A DNA stretch of 45,360 nt from ANME-2 cluster archaeon (GCA_019429385.1 JAHYIS010000018.1:1-45360); one strand, 5' to 3'; counted from the stretch's first letter, positions 8,601 through 16,253 are shown. The notes: generated from the sequence alone by a model not told the origin. Program-made: numbers and translations.

Positions 8601-11461
8601 TTTTCCTTCTCTTCCTTTACCAATCCTGCTTTTTCCTGGAGTTCAGACAGTTGTGCCTCAATATCTGCCCTGGATTTATTTAATTCATCACTTTCTCTCT
8701 TAATTTCGCCCTTCGCAGCTTCCAGTTCCGTCTGTTTTTTATCAATTTCGGCAGATTCTGTATTCACCTTTTCCTTCCTGGATTTCAGGGATTCAAATTC
8801 TGCCTCATTTACTATTACTTCTTCTTTTAGAGCTGCCAGGTCAGAGCGTCTTTCTTCTAATATGCTAAGTTCTTTATCCAGTTTGTCGGTCTCTTCTTTT
8901 GCTAGTCTTGTCTTTTCCTCGAGTTCCGACTGTTGTGCTTCATTCTCAATCTTCGATTTCTCTATTTGGTCCCTATCGGCCTCTAATTTTACCTTTGCAG
9001 CATCCAGTTCCTTTTGCATTTCACTGATCTTATCAGATTCAGCCTCGATCCTCTTTTTCTCAGCTTCCAGGGATTTAACTTCTGTTTCAGAAATTTTCAA
9101 TTCTTCTTTCAGTGATACAAGCTTAGCACGTTTATCCTCAAGGTTCTTGAAGTGTTCATCCAGTTTATCTTCTTCTTCTTTTCCCTGTTTTGCATTTTCC
9201 TGGAGTTTTTTTCTCAGTGTTTCAATCTGGACCCTTGAATTTTCCAATTCTCCACTTTCGATTTCAATCCTGGCTTTAGCAGCATCCAGTTCTTGTTGTT
9301 TTTGCTTCAGTTCAGCTAATTCTGATTCGATATTCAGTTCAGTTTCATGTGTTTTTTTCTCACGTTCCTGGAACTTGAGCGCTCTTGCATTGATATCACC
9401 TTCAAGCACTTCCAGTTCGGAGCGTTTCTGATACGCTTCATTGATCAGATTATCCAATCGGGACTTTTCTTTTTCAACATATGCAGACTGTTCTGACATC
9501 TGCGATTTTTTCTTTTCAAGTTCGGTTTTGACATTTTCAATCTGTACCTGCTGGGATTCTATACTGGATTTCAGTTTATCCAGTTCTTCTTTCTTAGTAC
9601 TGAGGTCACGATTGTCTGCATCAACCTGGTTTTTCAGGTTTCGCAGTTCCTGCTGCTTATCCTTGATTTTGCCAATTTCACTTTCAAGTTCGAATCCATT
9701 TTTCCTGACTTCTTCCTGCCGATTTTGCAATTCAGTCAGTCTTGTTTTATTCTCAATGGTTAAACGGTCAATTTCTTCTTTAGCAAGATTCAGTTTATCA
9801 AGTTCCCCGTCTAACTTCGCCTTCTTTTTTTCAAAATTCTTTGTATCGGAATCCAGTTTCGATTCAGTTTTATTAAGCGCCTTCAATTCTTTTTCATATT
9901 TTTCCTTCTTTTCCCTGGCTTCTTTTCCTTCTTTTTCGAACCTGTCTTTTTCCTTTTCAACCTGTCTTCGTTCTTTTTCAAGTTCGAGCTTTTCCCTTTG
10001 TATTTCATCGAACTCGCGCTGTTTTTTTGCTTTAAGTGTCTCAATTTCATGTTGTTTTTCTGACAGATATTTAGTCTCTTTATCAAGGTTATGTTTCGAT
10101 TCTGTGAGTATTTTTTTTTGAGTATCAATTTCAGTATACTCTATTGCCAATTTTGACTTTTCTTCATCCAGTTTCTCTTTGTTAACCTCAATATCATTGA
10201 ACTCAGATTCCAGTTCTGACTTTATTCGCTCCAGTTCACGAACATCAGCAGTTTTAGACTTAATCGCAGCTTTAGTATTTTCCAGTTCAGAGATCTTGTT
10301 TGAATTTTCAGATTGCAGTTCATCCAGTTTCTGGCGTTCCGTTTCAGCTACCTTTGACCTTTCCAGAATTTCCAATCGCCTGGCTTCTATTTCTTCCTGT
10401 GCCTTTTTATTTTCACGTTTCCAGGTTTCAAGTTCAGACTTTAGTTTTTCAGCGTCCTGTTTTTTTACCTGCAATTCCTGATAGTCATCATCCAAATCCT
10501 GCTTTGGCGGTTGTGGAATTTTCTTCTGTGCCGGACTATCTGCCGGTGTTATCTTCTGTGTCGTATCTTCTTTCTTAGATGCAATTTCAGCTTTAACATC
10601 CTGCTTTTTATCACGGGGCTTTTTCTTTAAAGAACCGAAAAAAGAATCTAATTCATCAAAATTTTCATATCCTTCACGGACCGGGACCAGGTCATCATCT
10701 AAATTATCTGGCTGAACCGGGCCTGTTTTCTTGTCAGCTACTGAAAAATTGAGTTCATCTTCACCAGCATTTGTAGGAGTAGTAACCTCTAACTTTGTTT
10801 CAGGGCTGGATTTAGATACCGTTGACGGAGCTTTCTTGGAACCTGCAGGGGATTTCTTTAACGTATTGAAAAAAGAACCCAATTCATCAAAATTTTCATA
10901 TCCTTCTGGAACAGGAACCAGGTCTTCACTAACATCAGTTGATTTTTTTTGGACACTGGAATCCGGTTTTTTATCTGGTTTAGATTCTTTATTCTCAGAG
11001 ATAACATCCTTGGAACCAGGAGGCGTTTTTTTTAGTGACGTAAAAAATGAATGAAGTTCTTCTGTAGCATCGTCTTCAGGTTTTACAACCGTATGTTCGA
11101 TTGTTTGCTTCACCTTCCCGGATACCCGGGGAGTTTTTTTGACGGCAACTTCCTGTTCCCATTCCCCATCATAAGGTGGAAACATGTCATCGTTGACATA
11201 TTTCCCCTTTAATTTCTGAATAAAAAGATACGAGATACCAAGATGGTCATTATATTGAGGGTCTTTTGATGACTGTACCTGAACAGTTTCAGAAATCTTA
11301 AGAACTGAAGCTTTTATAGATTCATCAATCCATTTCATTCGTACATATCTATCCAACAGTCCTTCAAGTTCAGTTTTGCTGAACTGTTGTATCAGATAAT
11401 GTACCCAGCGAGTCAGTACCCTCTTCGACCCTACATCTTGTACCTCATTGTCACTGTTCAT
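5639..11461 (-). CDS. Giant repetitive coiled-coil protein with FlaD/E-like N-terminal domain
   Basis: This protein has 1940 residues. Residues about 15-90 ('RWVHYLIQQFSKTELEGLLD', then 'KWIDESIKASVL' and 'NDHLGISYLFIQKLKGKY') match the pattern I know from archaellar accessory proteins FlaD/FlaE; this is recognition by eye. Residues about 130-285 are a charged linker with three copies of a short motif, SFFxxLKK (at about 138, 196 and 273), the last two preceded by GYENFDEL. From about 330 to 1930 it is almost uninterrupted Glu/Lys/Leu-rich coiled coil. No Walker A or ABC signature is present, so it is not SMC or Rad50. Ten units of 94 residues lie at about 767-1707. The gene follows the MamK-like actin on the same strand with a 25-nt gap, so the two are probably co-transcribed. 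A scaffold or cytoskeletal linker role is inferred. No signal peptide was seen, so it should be cytoplasmic. Confidence 0.9.
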   Translation of the reverse strand: MNSDNEVQDVGSKRVLTRWVHYLIQQFSKTELEGLLDRYVRMKWIDESIKASVLKISETVQVQSSKDPQYNDHLGISYLFIQKLKGKYVNDDMFPPYDGEWEQEVAVKKTPRVSGKVKQTIEHTVVKPEDDATEELHSFFTSLKKTPPGSKDVISENKESKPDKKPDSSVQKKSTDVSEDLVPVPEGYENFDELGSFFNTLKKSPAGSKKAPSTVSKSSPETKLEVTTPTNAGEDELNFSVADKKTGPVQPDNLDDDLVPVREGYENFDELDSFFGSLKKKPRDKKQDVKAEIASKKEDTTQKITPADSPAQKKIPQPPKQDLDDDYQELQVKKQDAEKLKSELETWKRENKKAQEEIEARRLEILERSKVAETERQKLDELQSENSNKISELENTKAAIKSKTADVRELERIKSELESEFNDIEVNKEKLDEEKSKLAIEYTEIDTQKKILTESKHNLDKETKYLSEKQHEIETLKAKKQREFDEIQREKLELEKERRQVEKEKDRFEKEGKEAREKKEKYEKELKALNKTESKLDSDTKNFEKKKAKLDGELDKLNLAKEEIDRLTIENKTRLTELQNRQEEVRKNGFELESEIGKIKDKQQELRNLKNQVDADNRDLSTKKEELDKLKSSIESQQVQIENVKTELEKKKSQMSEQSAYVEKEKSRLDNLINEAYQKRSELEVLEGDINARALKFQEREKKTHETELNIESELAELKQKQQELDAAKARIEIESGELENSRVQIETLRKKLQENAKQGKEEEDKLDEHFKNLEDKRAKLVSLKEELKISETEVKSLEAEKKRIEAESDKISEMQKELDAAKVKLEADRDQIEKSKIENEAQQSELEEKTRLAKEETDKLDKELSILEERRSDLAALKEEVIVNEAEFESLKSRKEKVNTESAEIDKKQTELEAAKGEIKRESDELNKSRADIEAQLSELQEKAGLVKEEKEKLDEDLISLEVRRNELASLREEVKATESEVNRSLESQTLKIETESAEIFRKKQELDAEKEKIISDSSEIQKSWAEMERQHIDLQEKTEQAKEKKKKLDKELDSLQSKRTELADLKAEIESRIAEISVLESEKTILEEEYIRVNNKKQELEIENEKIVANSSEIQNSWTEITAQRQELQEKTRLAEDEKEKLDAELQILESKRTELSALKEEVESRITEVKTLESEKERVEGESAEITKKQQELETAKARFESENADLKKSTVNIEAKQSELQERTKQAHEMQVKLDKELESFQSKRAELATLKEEIESRIAEVKTLESEKERGEEESAEITKKQQELETAKATFESENADLQKSTAEFEAQHLELQERRKLAEEDKSELDIEFDLLQSKRAELATLKEEIESRIAEVKTLESEKERVEEESTEITKKQQELETAKATFESENADLKKSTAEFEAQHLELQERRKLAEEDKSELDIEFDLLQSKRAELATLKEEIESRIAEVKTLESEKERVEEESAEITTKQQELESAKARFESENAALQKSMAEFEARQSELQERTTQAQEMQDKLDEQIFSLKNKRSEIASLKEKINSRITEVKALKSEMSEKEDEFAQLTEKKQEFESLKAKIEADNDEQSKSLAEIEVRRLKIQEQSKLALEEQITLDEQLKELEAKRLELESLKSEVASSEEEIKIAKAEITDKETGISGIKSKIESDYGDMKSKHEYVQNLKENIDLEYSDVLEKQRYIESHAEQIDSRYNDLVKKQQDISKVIYEKDNEYNQLLKKEKELKELRQKYNSNFKDLEQKRKELEDLEERLGAREMELTCLSLDEVKSKYETELSEMEQQRNKLQEVKTKLENERKELNLIVPEQNKLRDKVEKDVLEVTQKQQQINTFKKEMEAHARKLKLQQEEIADLKKKALNEKGELESIHRLQVTIVNLNRELEKRDKQVKTLELEKDRIEKTLKEESQKNKLADVHSKLFYQNVKIK
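6341..9163 (-). repeat. Ten tandem 282-bp (94-residue) repeats inside the coiled-coil gene
   Basis: Units begin with an LDxxLxxLxxKRxEL-type sequence. The first starts near residue 767 and the tenth near 1614. That is nine periods in 847 residues, with one unit of 95. At DNA level the copies starting at 7089, 7371, 7653 and 7935 are exactly 282 bp apart and nearly identical over long stretches. Outer units are more diverged. This indicates recent expansion or homogenisation of the centre of the array. 94 is a multiple of neither 7 nor 11. Confidence 0.9.
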
Positions 11462-11486
11462 GCCTAAAGATTAATATTAGTGACAT

Positions 11487-12563
11487 TTATATTAGTTTTT
11501 TCCAGTAATCTTCTGGCATATCCATGGCAAGTTTCAGGGCACCTTTTGACCCTGCAGCAAATGGATCTTCCTTTATGACGCTTACTTTTCCTCCACCAAC
11601 GATGGATAGTTCATTTTCGATATATTCATCTATGTTCTTTATGTTACTTCCACCACCGGAAATAATGATATTGTTCCTCAGTTCATCCCTGAAATCCGGG
11701 TCATATGTGGCAATAAGACTGGTTATACCCTCAATAATTGGAGGAATAATTGATTCACATGCATCTTTCATTTCCTGCACAATTGACAGTCTGATCGTGG
11801 ATGAATCTACAGGCACATCTACTTCACAGTCCTTTTCGGGCTCACCTACAAAACCGAACTCTTCTTTCCATCTTTTTGCCATCTCTTTTGTTACCATAGC
11901 ATTGGTATAGTCAGATGTTATCGATTTTATCAAAGCATCATCAATGTAATCCCCGGCTTTACCAAAACTGGTCATATCCTCGGGTTCAGGAAGGGTGCCC
12001 CGCACTCTGCAAAGGTCAGTAGTTCCGGCACCTATATCAACGATCATCACATTTTCAAGTAATCCCAATTCATACGCTACACAGAACGGGTCACTTGCAA
12101 CCATAACTCCTGTGAAGAAATCTTTTGTGATCTCTGTTAATATCTTTTTACTTAGTACACTTGCTTTTGCCGGGACTCCCAAAATTGCATAGGTTTCTGC
12201 TTTTTCAGGTAAGTTCAGGTTTTCAAGACAATACTCAAGCAAACCTTTTGCCGCTGCAATATCTTCCTTATTTGTCTTCAGGACACCACATTCAATTGGC
12301 CTGTGCATATTGAGGGCAACCCGGTGCTTTAAGGCCTCGCTTCCATAGAGTACTTCCTTTTTTAAGAATTTTGAAGATATGGCGTCTTTAGGGTATCCGA
12401 CGACATTCTGTTCCGAAATGCTTTTACCATTGCTGGTCGTTATTGCAATCTTGGATGTACCGAAATCCACACCGATATATATTTTGTCAACAGTCTTTTC
12501 AACTGTCTTCTCTTCAGTCTTTTCTTTACTCTCGGCTTTATTACTTTTTTTGTCACTTGCCAA
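11487..12563 (-). CDS. MamK-like bacterial-type actin, filament-forming ATPase
   Basis: This 358-residue protein belongs to the actin/HSP70 fold. Phosphate loop 1 is 'GVDFGTSKIAI' (31-41), phosphate loop 2 'IVDIGAGTTDLC' (174-185), and the adenosine motif 'IIISGGGSNIK' (299-309). It resembles MamK from magnetotactic bacteria along its length rather than MreB, ParM or crenactin. Shared blocks are 'VVGYPKDAI', 'LGVPAKAS', 'ASDPFCVAYELGLLENVMIV', 'GTLPEPED..FGKAGDYID', 'FGFVGEPEK', 'ACESIIPPIIEGI' and a C-terminal 'GALKLAMDMPEDYWKKL'. A Lys/Glu-rich tail of about 27 residues precedes the fold. MamK filaments align magnetosome vesicles. No other magnetosome gene is visible here, so the archaeal role is unknown. 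It is the first gene of an operon with the giant coiled-coil protein. Confidence 0.88.
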   Translation of the reverse strand: MASDKKSNKAESKEKTEEKTVEKTVDKIYIGVDFGTSKIAITTSNGKSISEQNVVGYPKDAISSKFLKKEVLYGSEALKHRVALNMHRPIECGVLKTNKEDIAAAKGLLEYCLENLNLPEKAETYAILGVPAKASVLSKKILTEITKDFFTGVMVASDPFCVAYELGLLENVMIVDIGAGTTDLCRVRGTLPEPEDMTSFGKAGDYIDDALIKSITSDYTNAMVTKEMAKRWKEEFGFVGEPEKDCEVDVPVDSSTIRLSIVQEMKDACESIIPPIIEGITSLIATYDPDFRDELRNNIIISGGGSNIKNIDEYIENELSIVGGGKVSVIKEDPFAAGSKGALKLAMDMPEDYWKKLI

Positions 12564-13155
12564 AATATCACAACCTTTTTTCGATTTGACGACTTAAGAA
12601 TTAAATATCTTCAATTAGTTAACCTTTTAATAATTGATGATATATTAATATATCTGTTCACATCATTATTGTTATTATTAAGATGGAGAATTATTGTATT
12701 ATGATGCCTGATATTATCACTATTGTTATACAAAATTAGAACATCCTCCCATTTTGAAGTTTTTTATTGCATTATCCGCAGCCACATTTTGATATTTGTT
12801 CCCGTTCATTAAATTGGATAATGAATTATTAGATAGGAATAAGAGTTAATTTTATATATTATTAAATAGGAATACAGCTATTTGATTCCTTAAAGATTAT
12901 TGAATACGATGATGAGATATGGAGAAATCGAATAAATGCACGAATATTATTTGAGACGATGAATCTGGAAAATATTCGAATTACTATTAATACAAGGAAA
13001 CCGTTCCATTCCCTGTTGGTATTATCAAATTGACCGCAGATGCACGCTGATAAACGCGGATAATCGGCCTGAAAATCTGTGTTCATCCGGGATTGTAATA
13101 TAGTCACCAACACGAATTGAAACGGTCTCGTTCTTCAGCAAAAATTACAAGCAAA
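12564..13155. other. AT-rich intergenic region with a degenerate dispersed element
   Basis: About 590 bases without a convincing gene. Bases 12600-12960 are very AT-rich. Bases 13031-13095 read like the 'ACCGCAGATGCACGCTGA...GTGTTCATCC' sequence often found scattered in prokaryotic genomes, commonly beside GxxExxY-type genes. Here no GxxExxY gene is present. A short open frame on the minus strand (12862-13113) covers this element and I do not regard it as a gene. Confidence 0.5.
12640..12653 (-). promoter_or_regulatory. Possible TATA element of the actin/coiled-coil operon
   Basis: An ATATATTAATATAT-like sequence lies about 80-90 nt upstream of the actin ATG on the minus strand. It is itself palindromic, so it is not strand-specific. 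No strong Shine-Dalgarno is seen; GGTTGTGATA precedes the ATG. Confidence 0.3.
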
Positions 13156-14580
13156 ATGATTACATCTATCCTGTTAAGGCTGATACATTTGGTTGAACTG
13201 CACAATTTCCTGGTCACGCTCGATGAAGTGGTATGGGGCCCTGCCATGATGTTCCTGCTCATCGGGACCGGCATCTATCTCACCCTGCGGCTGAGAGGGC
13301 TCCAGGTCCGCAAATTTGTGTACACGTTGCGGCTCTTCAAGGGGCCGGGAGAGGATGGAAAAGGAGACATCTCACCCTTCAAGGCTTTAATGACCACGCT
13401 GTCCGGCACGATAGGTACAGGAAATATCGCCGGCGTTGCAACTGCCATATCACTGGGCGGGCCCGGGGCGCTGTTCTGGATGTGGATAACTGCCCTGGTG
13501 GGGATGGCCACAAAGTTCGTGGAATGCACGCTGTCCCTGCATTTCAGGGAAGAACTGCCTGACGGTACCATGATAGGCGGGCCGTTCTATTATCTTGAGA
13601 AAGGATTGCGCCGCCGCAAGGTCGGTATTTTTCTGGGTATGCTCTTTGCTTTTTTTGGTATCCTGTCCTCGTTCGGGATAGGGACTATGACCCAGGCCAA
13701 TTCCATGTCCATTGCGCTGAACGACACGTTCCATGTGCCCGGAATGGTCACGGGGCTGGTGCTGGCTGCTGTGGTGGGCGTGGTGGTCATCGGCGGCATC
13801 AAGCGGCTGGGCGATGTGGCAGGTAGCCTGGTACCTTTCATGGCGACCATGTACATCCTGGTCGCTCTCATAGTCCTGGTATTGAATATCAGGGAAGTAC
13901 CCGATGCATTGGTATTGATAGTCAGGAGCGCGTTCACGGGGACCGCTGCAGCAGGCGGGTTCACCGGAGCCGCTGTGGCCAGTGCCATGCGTTTCGGTAT
14001 CGCCAGGGGGATATTCTCGAACGAGGCCGGACTGGGCAGCGCTCCAATGGCACACGCCACGGCCAGGACATCCCACAGCGTGCGCCAGGGGCTCATAGCA
14101 ATGCTGGGTCCTTTCATTGATACTATAGTGGTGTGTACCATGACAGGACTGGTCATCGTATCCACGGGGGCATGGCAGACGGGCAAGACCAGTACCTCGC
14201 TGAGCATCCATGCGTTCAATTCGCAGATAGGGTTCGCCGGTGATGTCATCATCACGCTGGGTATGGTGCTGTTCGCCTTTACTACGATTTTGACCTGGTC
14301 GTTCTATGGCAAGCAGTGTCTTTCCTACTTTGTAGAAAAGGTGTCGAAGGATGTCGGATTTTACCGTTCTTTTTTGAAGGTGTATTATTCGGTGTTCTTG
14401 GTGGGTATTGTAGTGGGTGCGGGTGTGGTCGACCTTCCCCTGGCAGTAAAATACCTTGAGGGTATCTGGCTGTTCTCAGACATTACCAATGCGCTGATGG
14501 CAATACCCAACCTTGTAGGGCTGATCTTTCTGAATAAGATCGTGTTGGGGTTGTTGAAGGACTATTTCGGGAAGGGGTGA
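13156..14580 (+). CDS. AGCS-family sodium:alanine/glycine symporter
   Basis: This is an amino-acid:cation symporter of the alanine/glycine family (AlsT/DagA/AgcS type), about 474 residues from the chosen start, with about ten or eleven hydrophobic segments. Recognisable blocks are the N-terminal 'VVWGPAMMFLLIGTGIYLTL', the conserved 'LSGTIGTGNIAGVATAISLGGPGA', 'FREELPDGTMIGGPFYYLEKG', 'GIARGIFSNEAGLGSAPMAHA' and 'GAWQTGKTS'. The frame is open from a TTG at 13117, but family N-termini begin close to the ATG at 13156, which I prefer. No clear ribosome site precedes either. It imports small neutral amino acids with Na+ at the cytoplasmic membrane. The gene is visibly more GC-rich than the coiled-coil region to its left. 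Confidence 0.92.
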   Translation: MITSILLRLIHLVELHNFLVTLDEVVWGPAMMFLLIGTGIYLTLRLRGLQVRKFVYTLRLFKGPGEDGKGDISPFKALMTTLSGTIGTGNIAGVATAISLGGPGALFWMWITALVGMATKFVECTLSLHFREELPDGTMIGGPFYYLEKGLRRRKVGIFLGMLFAFFGILSSFGIGTMTQANSMSIALNDTFHVPGMVTGLVLAAVVGVVVIGGIKRLGDVAGSLVPFMATMYILVALIVLVLNIREVPDALVLIVRSAFTGTAAAGGFTGAAVASAMRFGIARGIFSNEAGLGSAPMAHATARTSHSVRQGLIAMLGPFIDTIVVCTMTGLVIVSTGAWQTGKTSTSLSIHAFNSQIGFAGDVIITLGMVLFAFTTILTWSFYGKQCLSYFVEKVSKDVGFYRSFLKVYYSVFLVGIVVGAGVVDLPLAVKYLEGIWLFSDITNALMAIPNLVGLIFLNKIVLGLLKDYFGKG

Positions 14581-14748
14581 AAATGGTATATGGGCAAGTA
14601 ATCGGGAAGTAGCCTGAGGCTCTATTGCTCGTTATATTCCTGCGCATACCAGGTAAATTCGGTCCAGCCCTAAACGCTCCTTTTCAGTATCACAATTCAT
14701 GCATCCATTAAATATCCAAACTCAGGGTAATGCCTGTATTGATATAAG

Positions 14749-14758
14749 GTTATATATT
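14749..14758 (+). promoter_or_regulatory. TATA box of the rRNA methyltransferase gene, leaderless
   Basis: TTATATATTA is centred about 25 nt upstream of the GTG start at 14779, and there is no Shine-Dalgarno between them. At normal archaeal spacing transcription begins at the start codon itself. This supports both the GTG start and a leaderless message. Confidence 0.6.
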
Positions 14759-14778
14759 AGCACGCACAAAAAGCGGGT

Positions 14779-16152
14779 GTGGAACCACAAAAAAGCATCA
14801 TAAGCACAACCGGACCGGTACGGCAAAAGACCTATTCTTCTATCCTGCAGATCCTTAATTCCGTGATTTTCAGCAAGAAATACGCGGATATTCTTATCAC
14901 CAGGCAGTTTAAAAGTGAATATTTCTCATCCAGTGAAAAAGCAGCTGTCGTTGAACATGTCTATGGGATATTGCGCCACAGGGCACGCATCGACCATATT
15001 ATTGAGCACGGGTCAACCGCCGTGATATCCAGTCTTGAATTGAATATACTCAACGTACTTCGGATATGCACTTATCAGGCGGTCTTCAAGGAATTAAAAG
15101 CAGCTGCCGTTATCACCAATTCTGTTGCGCTCTCGGCAAAAGATACAAAACACAGTGGTTTTGTAAAAAGGACCGTTGAGGCGATAATAAGAAATAAAGA
15201 TACTGTCATGTTCCCTGACAGGGGACAGGCTCCTCTGGACTATATCGCAACCTATCACTCGCATCCTCTCTGGATTGTTGAAAAATGGGCACGGGAGTTA
15301 CCCGGGGCAGAAGACGTTGAAGCGCTTTGCCAGGCTAACGATCTTAAACCTCCATTGACCATACGAGTAAATCCCCTGAAAACTGACCTCGACTCCCTGA
15401 AAGCCTCTCTTGAAAAAAATGGTTATGCCACATCAGAGTCACCGTTTTCACCTTTTGGCCTGATTGTTCATAAGAAGGAGGATATTTTCAAAACCGAAGC
15501 ATTCGGGAATGGGGATTTTGAGGTACAGGATGAAGGCAGCCAGCTCATAACACTGCTCACAGCCGCAAAGCCGGGAGAATGCGTGATCGATGCCTGCGCG
15601 GGAAATGGGGGAAAAACCCTTTTCCTCTCAGGATTAATGAAAAATAAGGGTGTTATTGTTGCCTGCGATACAATCCCTGCCAAACTGGTAGATCTCAAAA
15701 GGCGTGCAAACAGAGCCGGCGCTTCGAACATAAAGACCCTGAATATAACGGAACTGGCAGATTACAGAAGCAAAGCAGACTGTGTACTCATTGATGCGCC
15801 ATGCTCCGGAATGGGGGTATTCAGAAGGAACCCCGACTCGAAGTGGCGGCTGGGAAAGGGGGATATTCTTGAGCTTTCTATCAAGCAAAAGGAGATACTC
15901 AGGCAATACAGTATTCTTGTTAAACCTGGCGGCAGGTTGGTATATGCCACATGCACCATAAGTCTTGAAGAAAACGAAAACGTAGTGCGTGGTTTTCTTG
16001 ATGAGAACAAGGATTTTTACCTGGTCTCACCCCGGGAGACGGACCCTGGTGTATTTGCACAATTTGTGGCAGATGATGGTTTTTTCAGGTCGATGCCGCA
16101 TGTCCATAATACAGACGGGTTTTTTAGTGCGGTGATGATGCGCAAGAAGTGA
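14779..16152 (+). CDS. rsmB: RsmB/NOL1/NOP2-family RNA cytosine-C5 methyltransferase with NusB domain
   Basis: This 457-residue protein has an N-terminal NusB-like helical RNA-binding domain (about 15-145) followed by an RsmB-type SAM methyltransferase. The catalytic half shows 'EVQDEGSQL' (248-256), the SAM loop 'DACAGNGGKT' (271-280), motif IV 'DAPCSGMG' with Cys342, and motif VI 'VYATCTIS' with nucleophile Cys392. It would methylate C5 of a cytosine in rRNA using S-adenosylmethionine. The NusB fusion is typical of bacterial RsmB; many archaeal relatives lack it, so the gene may have a bacterial origin. The exact target base cannot be told from sequence. It starts with GTG directly behind a TATA box, with no leader. 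Confidence 0.9.
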   Translation: MEPQKSIISTTGPVRQKTYSSILQILNSVIFSKKYADILITRQFKSEYFSSSEKAAVVEHVYGILRHRARIDHIIEHGSTAVISSLELNILNVLRICTYQAVFKELKAAAVITNSVALSAKDTKHSGFVKRTVEAIIRNKDTVMFPDRGQAPLDYIATYHSHPLWIVEKWARELPGAEDVEALCQANDLKPPLTIRVNPLKTDLDSLKASLEKNGYATSESPFSPFGLIVHKKEDIFKTEAFGNGDFEVQDEGSQLITLLTAAKPGECVIDACAGNGGKTLFLSGLMKNKGVIVACDTIPAKLVDLKRRANRAGASNIKTLNITELADYRSKADCVLIDAPCSGMGVFRRNPDSKWRLGKGDILELSIKQKEILRQYSILVKPGGRLVYATCTISLEENENVVRGFLDENKDFYLVSPRETDPGVFAQFVADDGFFRSMPHVHNTDGFFSAVMMRKK

Positions 16153-16253
16153 AGGTTTGAAAATTCCCACCAAAAATTGAAGTATTCACCGTCATTATAC
16201 GGCGATTGTCCTCTGCCATACAGTATTTTTCATACAATACAACATATTCCCGG

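Noticed and set aside
6341-9163. CRISPR-like array
   Set aside because: The repeats are 282 bp, in-frame and coding, with no short repeat/spacer structure; no CRISPR array was seen in the window.
8415-10121. Long plus-strand open frames rich in Ser and Phe
   Set aside because: They are the mirror of the Glu/Lys/Leu codons in the coiled-coil gene on the minus strand and have no domain or ribosome site of their own.
5639-11461. SMC/Rad50 ATPase
   Set aside because: The long coiled coil suggested it, but there is no Walker A at the N-terminus and no signature or Walker B at the C-terminus.
11487-12563. MreB, ParM or DnaK
   Set aside because: The actin-fold motifs are shared, but the intermediate blocks and the C-terminus fit MamK better, and the length is too short for DnaK.
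11487-12563. Magnetosome gene cluster
   Set aside because: Apart from the MamK-like protein no mamA, mamB, mamM, mamQ, mamE or mad gene is recognisable nearby, so magnetosome formation is not supported.
12862-13113. Small minus-strand gene of 83 codons
   Set aside because: It is built on the dispersed 'GTGTTCATCC' type sequence, has no ribosome site and no family pattern.
13450-14255. Long minus-strand frames opposite the AGCS symporter
   Set aside because: They are antisense shadows caused by the higher GC content of the symporter gene; the plus strand has a full conserved family match.
14600-14640. AGCC-TGA-GGCT hairpin after the symporter as a terminator
   Set aside because: The stem is only four pairs with no T-run after it, and archaeal termination does not need such hairpins.
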